A DNA stretch of 64,000 bases from positions 259,501-323,500 of the forward strand of contig WPIO01000198.1 in NCBI GenBank assembly GCA_009760855.2. The letters are read 5' to 3'. The notes under the pieces are model-generated. The model was not told where the DNA came from. It worked only from the letters and a program-made list of their open reading frames with translations, and did not search any database. The stretch is from Cristatella mucedo. Its lineage: Eukaryota > Bryozoa > Phylactolaemata > Cristatellidae. A program made the position numbers and the translations under genes. Of the stretch, positions 55,013 to 64,000 are shown in pieces. Each line of letters begins with the position of its first letter. Position 1 is the first letter of the stretch.

Positions 55013-56564
55013 ATTCTTCGCGTTTCAATGAGCCATTCTTACGGCGGCATCATTACCTTCCATCGGGCATTTCATTTACCGCAGTATGTAGCATCAGGAA
55101 GTATCATTTAATTAAAAAAGAAAGATTGAGTCTACATATGGAGCATCGCTTTTCTTAGGACTTGGAGAAGTGAATATCGATTATCGTTATAGAAAGCCAC
55201 GCATGAAAAGCGAATTGCAGAGACTAAACAATTTAGCACCTCCGCGCAGTATTATGAAAAGTATATGTTAACAATTCAAATTTTATCATAACAGTTAGAT
55301 TGGAATTCCAGCATGTCTAAGAAATTTAAGATCCATTTTCGTCAAAGGCTGCATGGATGATAACGTTTAAGCAGCGCTACAATTTTGCTCTCAGTGACTT
55401 TATGCTACATTTGTTACACGGTCGAGACCATCTGACATTAGTTGGCAAAGTCGGGTAGTTGGATTTTCGCAGCTGAGGAACTCAACCCTTATCCAGAAAT
55501 GACTTTATGCAATCAGATCTACAATATTCGTCCTGCACTCACTTTAACGTGACACTCTAAACTTATCTAAAAATAAGATTTAAATTATTTGTGTAATTAA
55601 ATTTTTAGGATTGTTTCAAATCTGTATCCAGTACATCAAACGCAATCGAAATGTTCAGACAGCCAAGGGACCTATCAATTAAACTAAATTTCAATGTGAA
55701 TGCAAAATACCAGCATATATTTCTGCATAATCTTTGTCTGTTAATACGCCAAGCAATTGAGGACTGTCGTTGCACAATAGAAGTTGTCTACGGTGCTGAG
55801 CTCTGAACTCTGAGCTCTGAACTCTGAACTCTGAGCCAACGTGGCCCTCGGCGATCCAGCAGTATGGGCATGCACAAGCTAAGTCAATATACGACGATGT
55901 AAGCATCCATTCAAAAATACAAAATAATTGTCGATGTTTCAGACCTTGAATACACATACGCCCACACATTACACTACTATTCCTAATAAAAATTAAGCAT
56001 GAAATTGGAGAATAATATTACTTGCCAAAAGAATATCAGCATGAGGATGATTATGCGGAAGTGCATTGCCGAGATCAGCAGGAAATGGTCGTTCTAATTT
56101 ATTTCTGTACTTTAATTAAGCCTCAAACCAAAGCTGATGTATCACGGATTCTTGAACTCTCGGCTAAAAGTAAGGACCTCATGAAGGCACAAAATATTGC
56201 ACGTCTTTTAAAATCTTTATTTGATGTAGAAAGTGCAAGCAGTTGCGAACCAACTGTTGATTCAAATATTCTGGGCATAAAAACTCTGGCTTGGGATCCT
56301 AATAATAATAATAATAATAGCAATTACATAACGTTGAAAAAAGTTCATGCGCTATGTTAAAATAACTATTTATTGTTTGATTCGTATCAATTTTATAATA
56401 ACATGTATTAAAATAATTATTTAAAAATGGCGCACGAACTTTTTCCTCAATCTTATAATAATAATAATAATACATTTGTGTAGGGTCATCAGAGAATTTA
56501 ATCGCTTGGCCTTCTGGTTGCAAGGCTTAGGCTGAGTGATTGACACGTACCATAGCTAACCTTT
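55013..56564. other. Intergenic DNA, nothing recognised
   Basis: A short tandem of CTGAACTCTGAGCT variants lies at 55798-55836. (AAT)n runs lie at 56300-56320 and 56455-56472, the second followed by a weak LINE-like tail. The frame 56022-56360 (+) has no recognised motif. Confidence 0.35.
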
Positions 56565-56662
56565 CAATCGTGTTTCATTTGCATCAAATGTAAAGCACCT
56601 AGAAAGAGATCGAGTTCTCTGAGGGCGCTTTATCAAGTGTATTATTATTATTATTATTAGTA
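56565..56662 (+). mobile_element. LINE family A tail fragment
   Basis: CAAATGTAAAGCACCTAGAA, AGAGATCGAGTTCTCTGAGG and GCGCTTTATCAAGTGTATTA with (ATT)n form the family A 3' end. No coding part is attached. Confidence 0.88.
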
Positions 56663-58249
56663 TTATTATGGCCAGGTAGACCAGCAATTGTTTCTGCGGT
56701 AACCGAGGCAAGAAGGTGGGCTAAGGAACGCGCCCAAAAATCAGTGTTTAGCTCTCCGGTCGGCAGAGTTACGCAGTCTCTGTGAATCGATCCACGAAAT
56801 ACGCAGAGCAAGTGCGTCAGTGCAAGACTCCATAGCAGGAGCAACTTGGACCAAAAATCTATCCGGCTGAAAAATATAAGTTACTTGCCCGGACGCTATT
56901 TATATAGAGTCAGAGTCAATATAAATCGGGCACATTGATGGATCGGACACGTTACAAACTGTACACTTATAACAATGTGAACAAACGCTAAAACAATTGC
57001 AGCTCATAGTTAAGCTCAGAGTTGCGGTGCTCACACTTCAAGACTCTCACACTTCACTCTCACTCCTCACGTCACGTCACGTGCCTGGTTTGAGAGGCAG
57101 CAAGTGGTCTTTTATTGCCTGCTGCAAGCTGGGTGATAGTTTCAAAGGCTGTACTACTATTATAATTATTTAAATGAGGTTGTTAGATAAGCGGATCTTT
57201 ACGCTTAATTTTACCTCGGATTAGTTAATATAGTATAATTAATATAATATAATAATTAATATAATTAGTAAGCGAATAAGCCATCTTGTGACTCAGCTCA
57301 CTAGATAAGATTTCTCGAATAGAATGGATCGTCACCAAAGTAGAGTGAAGTAATTTTTCATGAGGCCATTTGCCTGACAGCCGCTTACCAGCGGCCGTCG
57401 TCAATCCGTACGATATCAAGATGCCCGTGTAGATGTTGTGTGAAGTGACTGAATATGGCAAGTCAGCTGCCGCGACATCCGGAACGGTTCTGATACGACG
57501 AGCCGCACTCGTTGCCTCCGGGTAGCTGGCTCCGGGTAGCGCTTCCTGCGAAGTATTGCCTACCACAGCCAACGAAGCCGTTACATAGGGTCGTGCCAAA
57601 GCCGCAGAGGTGAATTCGGGTCGTTTCCGCCGCACAGTGGCAGCATGTAGGACCGTTAGAAGACGTCGCTGAGAGAGACTGCTGACCTGAAGGTAGACAG
57701 CGAGTCAACTGCGCCAATCGAATACACATATACTGACTATTAGTAAGTAAATATTAACTCGCTGTCAGAAAATGCATTCTCAATGCCATGGCAGGTCGCG
57801 AACAGTCCGCCCTCGGCACTCTAAGACTCTAGCCTGAATCATTTAGTTTTGCGAATTTTACATTCGTGCTTCGAGCAGCAGGCGTACGTACGACATTTTG
57901 ACCGAAAGCCCTAATGGCTAAAACAACAGTTCAGAATTGATGTTTGCGCTAAATCTCTTCCCTTAGGAGTGAGGCACAAGGAAAGGGGCGCTTCCCAAAA
58001 AAACTTCTCTGCAGAGCTCTTAAGCCCAGTGGAGGAGCCTGTGGGTAGGAGGGACCCTTTCCCACAGAATAGGAAGCGAACTGAGCCCCTTTCCTACACC
58101 ACGCGATCGTCTCCAACGAAGAAATTATGTCTAATACGAGAAACTGCCTAGTTCATATCGAATAAACACTGTGACTGCGGTATGATTTGTTTACTATTTT
58201 TTGGTTTAGCTCCGCCTACTTGAAAGTCTTGCAGGTCTTGCTCCTACTT
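56663..58249. other. Intergenic DNA, nothing recognised
   Basis: AT-rich at 57215-57270. A minus-strand frame at 57225-57635 (136 codons) has no recognised domain. CACGTCACGTCACGTG occurs near 57070. No repeat family is visible. Confidence 0.3.
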
Positions 58250-59750
58250 AATAATAACATAATAATATTAATGATGCACTTGATAAATCGCCCTCAGAGA
58301 ACTCAATCTCTTTCTAGGCGCTTTACATTTGCTGCAAAGGGAAATGCAATTGAATGGTGAGTAATATCATGCTTGATAAACAACATGAATGACATGGTTA
58401 GGGGTAACATACACAGCGTCAGCATGCAAATGTGGTTAGTGGCAGCATGCACAGTGTCAGCACGCATAAGCACATCAAGGACGAATCACAGGGACCCACT
58501 AAACGCTGTCCTAAATAGGTATGTTTTTAGGTTCCTTTTAAATGTGGTCAAGTAAGGAGATGTTTTGACGCAAGTCGGGAGTGAGTTCCAGGCTTTGGGA
58601 GAATACGAGCTAAATGCACGGTCTCCAAAGGATTTGAGGTTTGTACAAGGTATTGGTAAACTGTTGGATTCCGAAAAGCGGGTGGTACGATGCTTGGCCT
58701 GGTGGGGAGCAGATCTGAGAGATAGGCTGGAGCCAAAGAATAAAGTGATCTAAAAGTGAGCAACAAAACCTTGAAGTCGATCTGTTGCTTTACTGGGAAC
58801 CAGTGCAGGTCGGCGAGAAGTGGTGTAATGTGGCAACTGCGACGCTCACGACAGACAAGCCTAGCTGCACAGTTTTGCACCAGCTGTAATTGCCTGATTG
58901 CAAATGCCGTTGGGCCGGCAAGCAGTGAGTTACAGAAGTCAAGACAGGATGTCACGAATGCATGGACCAACTTAGACGTGGTATTCTAATCTAAACAAGC
59001 CCAAATTTTAGCAATGTTATGTAGCTGAAAGTAGGCAGATTTGACTGTGGAGCTGATATGGTCGTCTAACGAGAGGTCACTTTGGAGCATGACACTAGAT
59101 TTCGAGCTGATTCAACAGGAGCTATGCTGGCAGAGCCAATTTTGAGCGTCAGCTTTTCCAATTTGTGAATCACACTGGGTTTGCCCATAACTAGTAACTT
59201 AGTTTTATCATCGTTTAGTTTTAGAAAATTTGTTGCCATCCATGTGCGGATGTCGTCAATACATGCAGCAAGTGAGTTGGGAGAATTCGAGGTGCTCGAA
59301 GGCTGGGAGGGATCAAAATAACGGTACAACTCAGTGTCATCTGCATAAAAGTGAAAGCCTAGATTGTGCTTGGCAATCGCATCAGCAAGAGGAAGAGTAT
59401 AAACCGTGAAAAGAACCGGACCCAGCACGGAGCCCTGAGGTACCCCATATTTCAGAGGTACCTCGGATGATCTCTGTCCATACACGTTGATACTGTGGAG
59501 TCTCCTGCTGAGATAATATTGCCTCGGACCTGAACCACTGTAGAGCAGTGCCAGTGATGCCCATGCGAGATGAGAGTCGCTCTAGAAGAACTTTGTGATC
59601 GATGGTATCAAAAGCTGCCGAAAGATTGAGCAAAACAAGCAGAGACACTCTACCCATGTCTGCATTGCTAAGTAGGTCATTGTATACCCTAAGCAATGCT
59701 GACTCTTTGGAGTAATTAGCTCTAAAGCCAGACTGGAGCTTACTAGCAAT
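58250..59750 (-). mobile_element. LINE family A copy, minus strand
   Basis: From the (AAT)n tail and terminal box at 58250-58340, the minus strand carries the 3' UTR and C-terminal blocks. It then shows [18 protein letters not shown], the catalytic FHFYADDTELYRYF near 59330, KYGVPQGSVLGPVLFTVYTL near 59440, and DLSAAFD with FDTIDHKVLLERLSSRM near 59600. Frameshifts lie near 59100 and 59510, plus a stop. It is truncated at 59750, where a SINE B copy follows. Confidence 0.93.
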
Positions 59751-59757
59751 TACTGAG

Positions 59758-59890
59758 CTGGTTTGGTCCAGCGGATAAGTTGCTCGCCCGGACCAAGGTC
59801 TGGCTGAGGCCGTGGGCTCGAGCCTCGAGGCATATGTGAAGCGCCTGAATAGAGATTAAGTTCTCCTGGGGTGCTATATAAATGCATTTA
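59758..59890 (+). mobile_element. SINE B (tRNA head, LINE-like tail), copy 1
   Basis: The head GGTTTGGTCCAGCGGATAAG acts as a box A region, and GTGGGCTCGAGCC is a near-canonical box B. The tail GAAGCGCCTGAATAGAGATT then AAGTTCTCCTGGGGTGCTAT follows the 3' end of LINE A (GCGCCTAGAGAGAGATTAAG then TTCTCCGAGGGCGCTTTATC). SINEs with a LINE's tail are usually copied by that LINE. Confidence 0.85.
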
Positions 59891-60944
59891 ATTTTTTATA
59901 TACTAGCAGTTACTTACATTCCTAGTAGTTACTTACATACAGATAGTGCAGGTCTAGCCCCTCCCGCTAGATGAAAATCCTGGTTCTTCTATATGGGCTA
60001 ACGCCCATATAGAAGCTGTTTGCTTCAATTCTTAAGGTTATTTAAATTTACATATGAGTTATCCGGTTCGAAAATTGTGAATTTCCATTAGCCCAATGTA
60101 TCAAACCAGGAAGCATCTTTTGTCGCAATAAAGCGATATTCGCACCCCTATTTGTTGAGAGAGCGCTGGAGAAGAAGTGCGTTGAAGGGGGTGCCGCTAG
60201 TAATGTCTAGACTAGCCTGCACGAATAAGTAGTGCCTACTCAGCAACTCTTAACAACGTGATTCTCCTTAAAATGGCTCCTCCGGTGACTTACGCTGACG
60301 GTTCGCGCCAAATGCGTGTCATTCTGGCAGACTTTTTAGCCCCATTCTTAAAAAAAGTGGCCAACCATTTTGGAGAAATACCTTGACTGTGCCATTTCGA
60401 CAAGCCTCAAGAGCCGCTGTGTAATCATGTATAATCAATACGTAGACACACACAAACACGCACACACACACACATATTTTTATATTCTAACTTCGTAAGC
60501 GTGAGACACCGAACCCATAAATCATGATACCCACCCGGAAGTTGCTGCCAGGGCTTCCGTGCAGAGCTGAAGTCTCAATATATCTACCCAGGTGTCTTCA
60601 CTGCGGTCCCAGGTTTGAGCGGCCGGAAATGACGTAGCTCAATGTAGGCGTCCTTAGGCAACTTGCCACGGCTAGAGTTCGTGGCAAGTCGCCGCTTGGA
60701 AACGTAAAGAGCTGATTTAATAAAATCAAATCGTCTAATAATTCTTTAACCCGATGGTCGTCGTCAAAACCGATCTGTGAACCCAAACTTTGAACGGGCA
60801 TCTCATGCCTGACGTGGCTGACACGCTCGCTTGGCGTCCTTCAATCCCGGTGCCCTCTGGAAACAGACCGTAAAGGCTTGCGCCTAACGAGCACCGAGCA
60901 GGGCCTCGCTAGCTTCTCAGCCGCGACACTTGGCCTCAGGATCT
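59891..60944. other. Intergenic DNA, nothing recognised
   Basis: A (CA)n run lies at 60450-60474. The inverted words CTATATGGGC/GCCCATATAG near 59990-60015 could form a small hairpin. No gene is visible. Confidence 0.3.
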
Positions 60945-61080
60945 CAGCCCAGAGTAAGGCGCTCGCTATTCACGACCGTTTTTTCGCGTGGGTTCGAGTC
61001 CTTGTATTGCCCACTGCGTGCGGTTGGTGATAGCCGTTCCGGCTCTTCTGCTGCTATCTAAATGAGGCTGCTGAATAGGC
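60945..61080 (+). mobile_element. SINE A, copy 5
   Basis: Plus strand: head GTAAGGCGCTCGCTATTCAC, perfect box B GGTTCGAGTCC at 60991-61001, body with GGTGATAGCCGTTCCGGCTC and end AATGAGGCTGCTGAATAGGC. It is directly followed by a SINE B copy. Confidence 0.82.
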
Positions 61081-61087
61081 TTGTCGG

Positions 61088-61213
61088 GTTTGGTCCAGTG
61101 ATTAACGTGCTCGACCCGGGGACCAAGGGCTGGCCGAGATCGTGGGCTCAAGTCCCGTGGCGTATGTAGAGCGCCTGAATAAAGATTAAGTTCTCTTAGG
61201 GCGCTATACAAAT
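61088..61213 (+). mobile_element. SINE B, copy 2
   Basis: GGTTTGGTCCAGTGATTAAC, box B-like GTGGGCTCAAGTCCC, and tail GAGCGCCTGAATAAAGATTA then AGTTCTCTTAGGGCGCTATA. It matches copy 1 along its length. Confidence 0.87.
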
Positions 61214-62639
61214 GAAGAGGCTAATCTTAAACTTTAGTATCCTGGAGCTTCTTTTAAAGGAGAAATGGTGGCCCTTTCTAGAAGCAGGCTCCAATTCTTC
61301 GCGCCGAATACGCACCGATGAGATGGGCTTTATAGCACTTTTAAAATTGGTTGCATATAATCTTGAGACGGAGAGCGAAATTCCGCAACGAAAGAGCGCC
61401 GCCTGCCGAACGCCTATTTGGACGCCATCTGAAAAGAGAGACCGGAACACCCATTCGAAAAGCCAGAAGCCCCACCCAGCACCCCCAATGCTGACAGCCC
61501 GACGTAACGCTAACGTAACCCCGCCTACGAGCTCCGATTGCCTCCCTCTGGAGAAACAGCCTGAAGAAGCACTCCGAAGGGACGCCAACCGGAAACGCTC
61601 TGCGTCACATCTCCGACCAATGGCCGTTTCTAATTTCGGGAGAGCCAGCAGCTCCGCTAGGACTAAGCTCCGCTCGGAATTCTTCTTAAAATTAACGTAA
61701 ACGCAATCACAGATTAGTTTGAAGTTCTCTTAACCAATCTTTTGGCAATTAATTTACTATCTAGAAGCTCTGAGGAAATACGATTGCCTCCCTTAAACAA
61801 TTAGAAATTCCCCCGTCATTCTCGGGTAAGTGGGGGCCCTGACATCGTACTACGAATGTGATCTTCGGTTGCATCCATCTCTAAGCCTCATCAGAGTTAA
61901 ATCTTGATTGATTCTCCCCGAAAAAAACCGTCTCTAACCTCTCTAGTCTGCTCGCCGACTGTGCGTCGTCCGACAAGCCTCTAATGACGACGCCCAATCC
62001 GCTCCATCCAGCCAGCCCGCTCTCGCGACTGCTTCGAGCCTGCTACTGGCGACACCAATTCATTCGACGATGGCATGGCGCCGCTTGGCGAAAGGCTGGT
62101 CTTGCCAGCGACAGTCTCTAGGCCTCGGGTCGACGGCGGTCGACCGCTGAAGCCTCCGGCGTCGTCGTTGGCCGTCGACGCCGCCCGCTGACTGCTGGAG
62201 AGCGTGTCGGGTGCGGCGGTCGTTCCAGTCGAGGTCGAGATGACACGCCATCCTACAGAGGCGCTGTCTGCTGCGGTCGGCAGCGCCGCCGCCGCGGCCG
62301 ATTGAAGCGTTTCTGCTTCAGCCGTGCTGGCCGCCGTCGCCGCCGGCGGGGATCTACAAAGGAAGCGACGGCGGCCGCTCCTATAGATGAGCGGGACCAG
62401 AACGTCGAGCATTTTCCCTCGCGCGAGAGCTTTCAAATGCGCTTACAGACATTCACATGCATTCGCGTGCTGAGCATTGCCACTTTGCTCCGGAAGTGTT
62501 ATCTACGCGACCGGATGAGTATTAGTCGAGCAGCGAGCCTGGTCACAGTACACAGGCCAACGAGGTAGTCGGACACAACGGTTGTAGTCATCACGCATTT
62601 GCAGTTAAAAATGTAGGCACGAACTCAAGACGGACAAGC
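61214..62639. other. Intergenic DNA with GC-rich stretch, no supported gene
   Basis: A 162-codon frame (61212-61700 +) overlaps a 130-codon frame on the other strand. Neither shows a known domain. 61980-62400 is GC-rich with overlapping Ala/Ser- and Arg-rich frames on both strands (61981-62436 -, 151 codons). Probably non-coding. Confidence 0.35.
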
Positions 62640-62800
62640 ACACGTAAGCGATCGTTGAAAGGGGTCAACATGCTCGCACTTGGTGACCCAGGTCGAGGGT
62701 TGTACTGGCCGATATTGTGTTGCCCACTGCAAACGGCGGCGATAACCAATACGGCTCTGCTGCCGCTACAGAAATGACGCACTTAAATCTGCTAACCTTT
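62640..62800 (+). mobile_element. SINE A, copy 6, degenerate
   Basis: The body words TTGTGTTGCCCACTGC, GGCGATAACCAATACGGCTC and TGCTGCCGCTACAGAAATGA fit SINE A. The head and box B (GGTCGAGGGTTGT) are eroded. Confidence 0.6.
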
Positions 62801-62881
62801 GCCCTTACCTTTCGACGGCGATTTGATAGCTCAAATCGGAAGAAGAGTCTTTTTCAAAGACTAATTTAATATAATTACAGT

Positions 62882-63033
62882 ATAATTCATTTGTATTTCG
62901 CCCTTGGAGAACTTAATCTCATTTCGGAAGCTTCAACTATGCCACGGGCCCGAGCCCACGACCTCGGTAATGAAATACATTTACCTTGACTTTGATTGAG
63001 GCGAGCGCCTTGACCACTAGTCACAGGGACCCT
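62882..63033 (-). mobile_element. SINE B, copy 3
   Basis: Minus strand: head CTAGTGGTCAAGGCGCTCGC, near-canonical box B GTGGGCTCGGGCC, then the tail GAAATGAGATTAAGTTCTCC and AAGGGCGAAATACAAATGAA. Confidence 0.82.
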
Positions 63034-63149
63034 TGCTAAATTAGTGCTTTCAAATTGGCGTCTGAATTTTCACCGCGAATTGTTTAGTTATACCCCAGCT
63101 GCCTAAATCCGAAGTTGAAAAGTGCGACGGAAACGCCACACGCGTAAGA

Positions 63150-63290
63150 GCAAGGTACTCACTTAGATGGCAAGCACTTTGCCGACAATATTTCGTTGCC
63201 GGTTGCAAGCGGGTGACCATGGGGTGACCACCTTTATACAGGCTCTCGGGCCGCTATATTAACTGAGGCCCTTGAATCAGCCGGTAATTA
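63150..63290 (+). mobile_element. SINE A, copy 7, degenerate
   Basis: Words GAGCAAGGTACTCACTTAGA (head), GGTGACCACCTTTATACAGG and CTGAGGCCCTTGAATCAGCC (end) follow SINE A order. Box B is not preserved. Confidence 0.55.
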
Positions 63291-63292
<2 letters not shown>

Positions 63293-63342
<50 letters not shown>

Positions 63343-63443
63343 TAAAACGTAATTACTGGCTGATTATATATATATATATATATATGTATATATAGCACTT
63401 TTTACATATACATATATATATGTAAAAAGTGCTATATATATAC
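63293..63443. repeat. (TA)n with nested inverted repeats
   Basis: A TA run (63293-63339) lies between the SINE A end AATCAGCCGGTAATTAC (63273-63289) and its inverted copy GTAATTACTGGCTGATT (about 63349-63365). A second hairpin has arms GTATATATAGCACTTTTTAC and GTAAAAAGTGCTATATATAC within 63386-63443. Confidence 0.85.
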
Positions 63444-63798
63444 ATGTATATGTACTGTATATATCACAGCATTATACGCATGCATATAATATATGCGCCG
63501 ATATAATTGCGAACGTGAGTCGGTCAGAAGTGGGTGTGGGAGTCCGTACGCACAAGTCACTGACGTTAGGCTGTACCCATAGTAATATTTATTGTACCAC
63601 TACGATGGTATAACTGCGACGATTGTTACGTCAAAAATACCAGGGGATACAAATTACTAAATTGCACAAATTGCAAAAATAAGCAGTCTGGAAGTTGAAA
63701 TTGAACACTTAATCATGCACTGAATAATGAAAGTGATGGTCAGGCTTTTTATCAGCTCGTTATTTAATTTTACGTGGAAATGATGGTAAATCTAGGTA
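63444..63798. other. AT-rich lead into the second Polinton, no clear gene
   Basis: No long frame. A stretch near 63610-63665 has several Cys codons in one frame and could be remains of the region before the polymerase exonuclease domain, but I cannot confirm it. Confidence 0.3.
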
Positions 63799-64000
63799 AT
63801 GATGCCAAGTGCAGATAGTAAAAAAGGAGATAAATGTTGTTTTAGAGATTATGCTAAAACGTTATGGTGTCCTTATGTTGCTTATGCAGACTTTGAATGT
63901 TTACTTACAAGCGTTAGAAAAACAGATGAAGAAAATCCTTCTACTCCACAAGGCACTTTTCAAAAGCATATTCCTTATTCATCTGCTTATACTATTATTG
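63799..64000 (+). CDS. Polinton protein-primed family B DNA polymerase, exonuclease part, cut by window edge
   Basis: After a stop at 63793-63795 the frame is open to the window edge (about 67 codons). It reads KKGDKCCFRDYAKTLWCPYV then AYADFECLL, and further QKHIPYSSAYTII. This is the Exo I region of Polinton-type PolB, whose conserved form is 'F.ny...l..PFv.YADFE..L' and then 'Q.H.p..y.i'. The Asp and Glu of ADFEC are metal-binding exonuclease residues. The upstream part, normally several hundred residues, is not readable, so the start shown is not the true start. AT-rich composition equals that of the 0.9-16.8 kb element. Confidence 0.85.
   Translation, partial: MMPSADSKKGDKCCFRDYAKTLWCPYVAYADFECLLTSVRKTDEENPSTPQGTFQKHIPYSSAYTII

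Noticed and set aside
57225-57635. 136-codon minus-strand frame as a gene
   Set aside because: No motif, AT-rich tail at its C-terminus, and no homologous piece in the window.
61196-61700. Overlapping 162- and 130-codon frames on opposite strands
   Set aside because: Neither shows a domain; the plus frame begins inside the end of SINE B, so the start is accidental.

Overview
The window looks like a piece of an invertebrate animal nuclear genome. It holds a spliced transporter gene with GT-AG introns, many non-LTR retrotransposon copies of the L2/CR1 type, tRNA-derived SINEs, LTR retroelements, microsatellites and a diverged satellite. There is no operon structure. Nothing in the sequence fixes the species.

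The most striking part is the AT-rich block at about 0.93-16.8 kb, a decayed Polinton/Maverick (adintovirus-like large DNA transposon). In order it holds: a coiled-coil-like gene; a phage-type HNH endonuclease (-); a gene with a phospholipase A2-like domain (+); an unknown gene (-); an adenovirus-type protease (-); a small zinc-ribbon protein (-); an A32/FtsK-type packaging ATPase (+); a gene split by a LINE; two unknown genes; two probable minor capsid genes; a probable major capsid gene; a fibre-like gene with the DA..KSYVD and KSGDTMTG motifs of phage tail fibres; a retrovirus-type integrase cut by a second LINE; and an unknown gene (-). Almost every gene carries stops or frame changes, so the element is dead. 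At the right edge (63.8-64.0 kb) a second Polinton begins, seen as the exonuclease motif of its family B DNA polymerase.

From 16.8 to 64 kb the sequence is ordinary repeat-rich intergenic DNA around one credible host gene. That gene is an MFSD4/NaGLT1-like sugar transporter with exons at 33075-33215, 33516-33795 and 33980-35232. Degenerate copies of its middle exon plus intron (24.4 kb) and of its 3' end (36.1 kb) suggest local duplication. Two copies of a ~590 bp repeat flank the gene at 31.5 and 37.0 kb.

The repeats fall into several sets. The dominant L2/CR1-type LINE (family A) ends in GCGCCTAGA...(ATT)n and has about ten sizeable copies on both strands plus tail-only scraps. Two further LINE families appear as C-terminal fragments. 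SINE A has a tRNA head with an intact box B. SINE B has a tRNA head joined to a tail resembling the 3' end of LINE A. A recent non-autonomous LTR element (41861-43896, 5 bp target duplication CCAGT) sits inside a LINE A copy. A Gypsy integrase remnant with the start of its 3' LTR lies at 28-29.3 kb. A diverged tandem satellite of about 170 bp period fills 21.2-23.9 kb, and a 19 bp minisatellite lies at 54.2 kb. Most other long open frames lie in GC-rich or repetitive DNA and are probably fortuitous.
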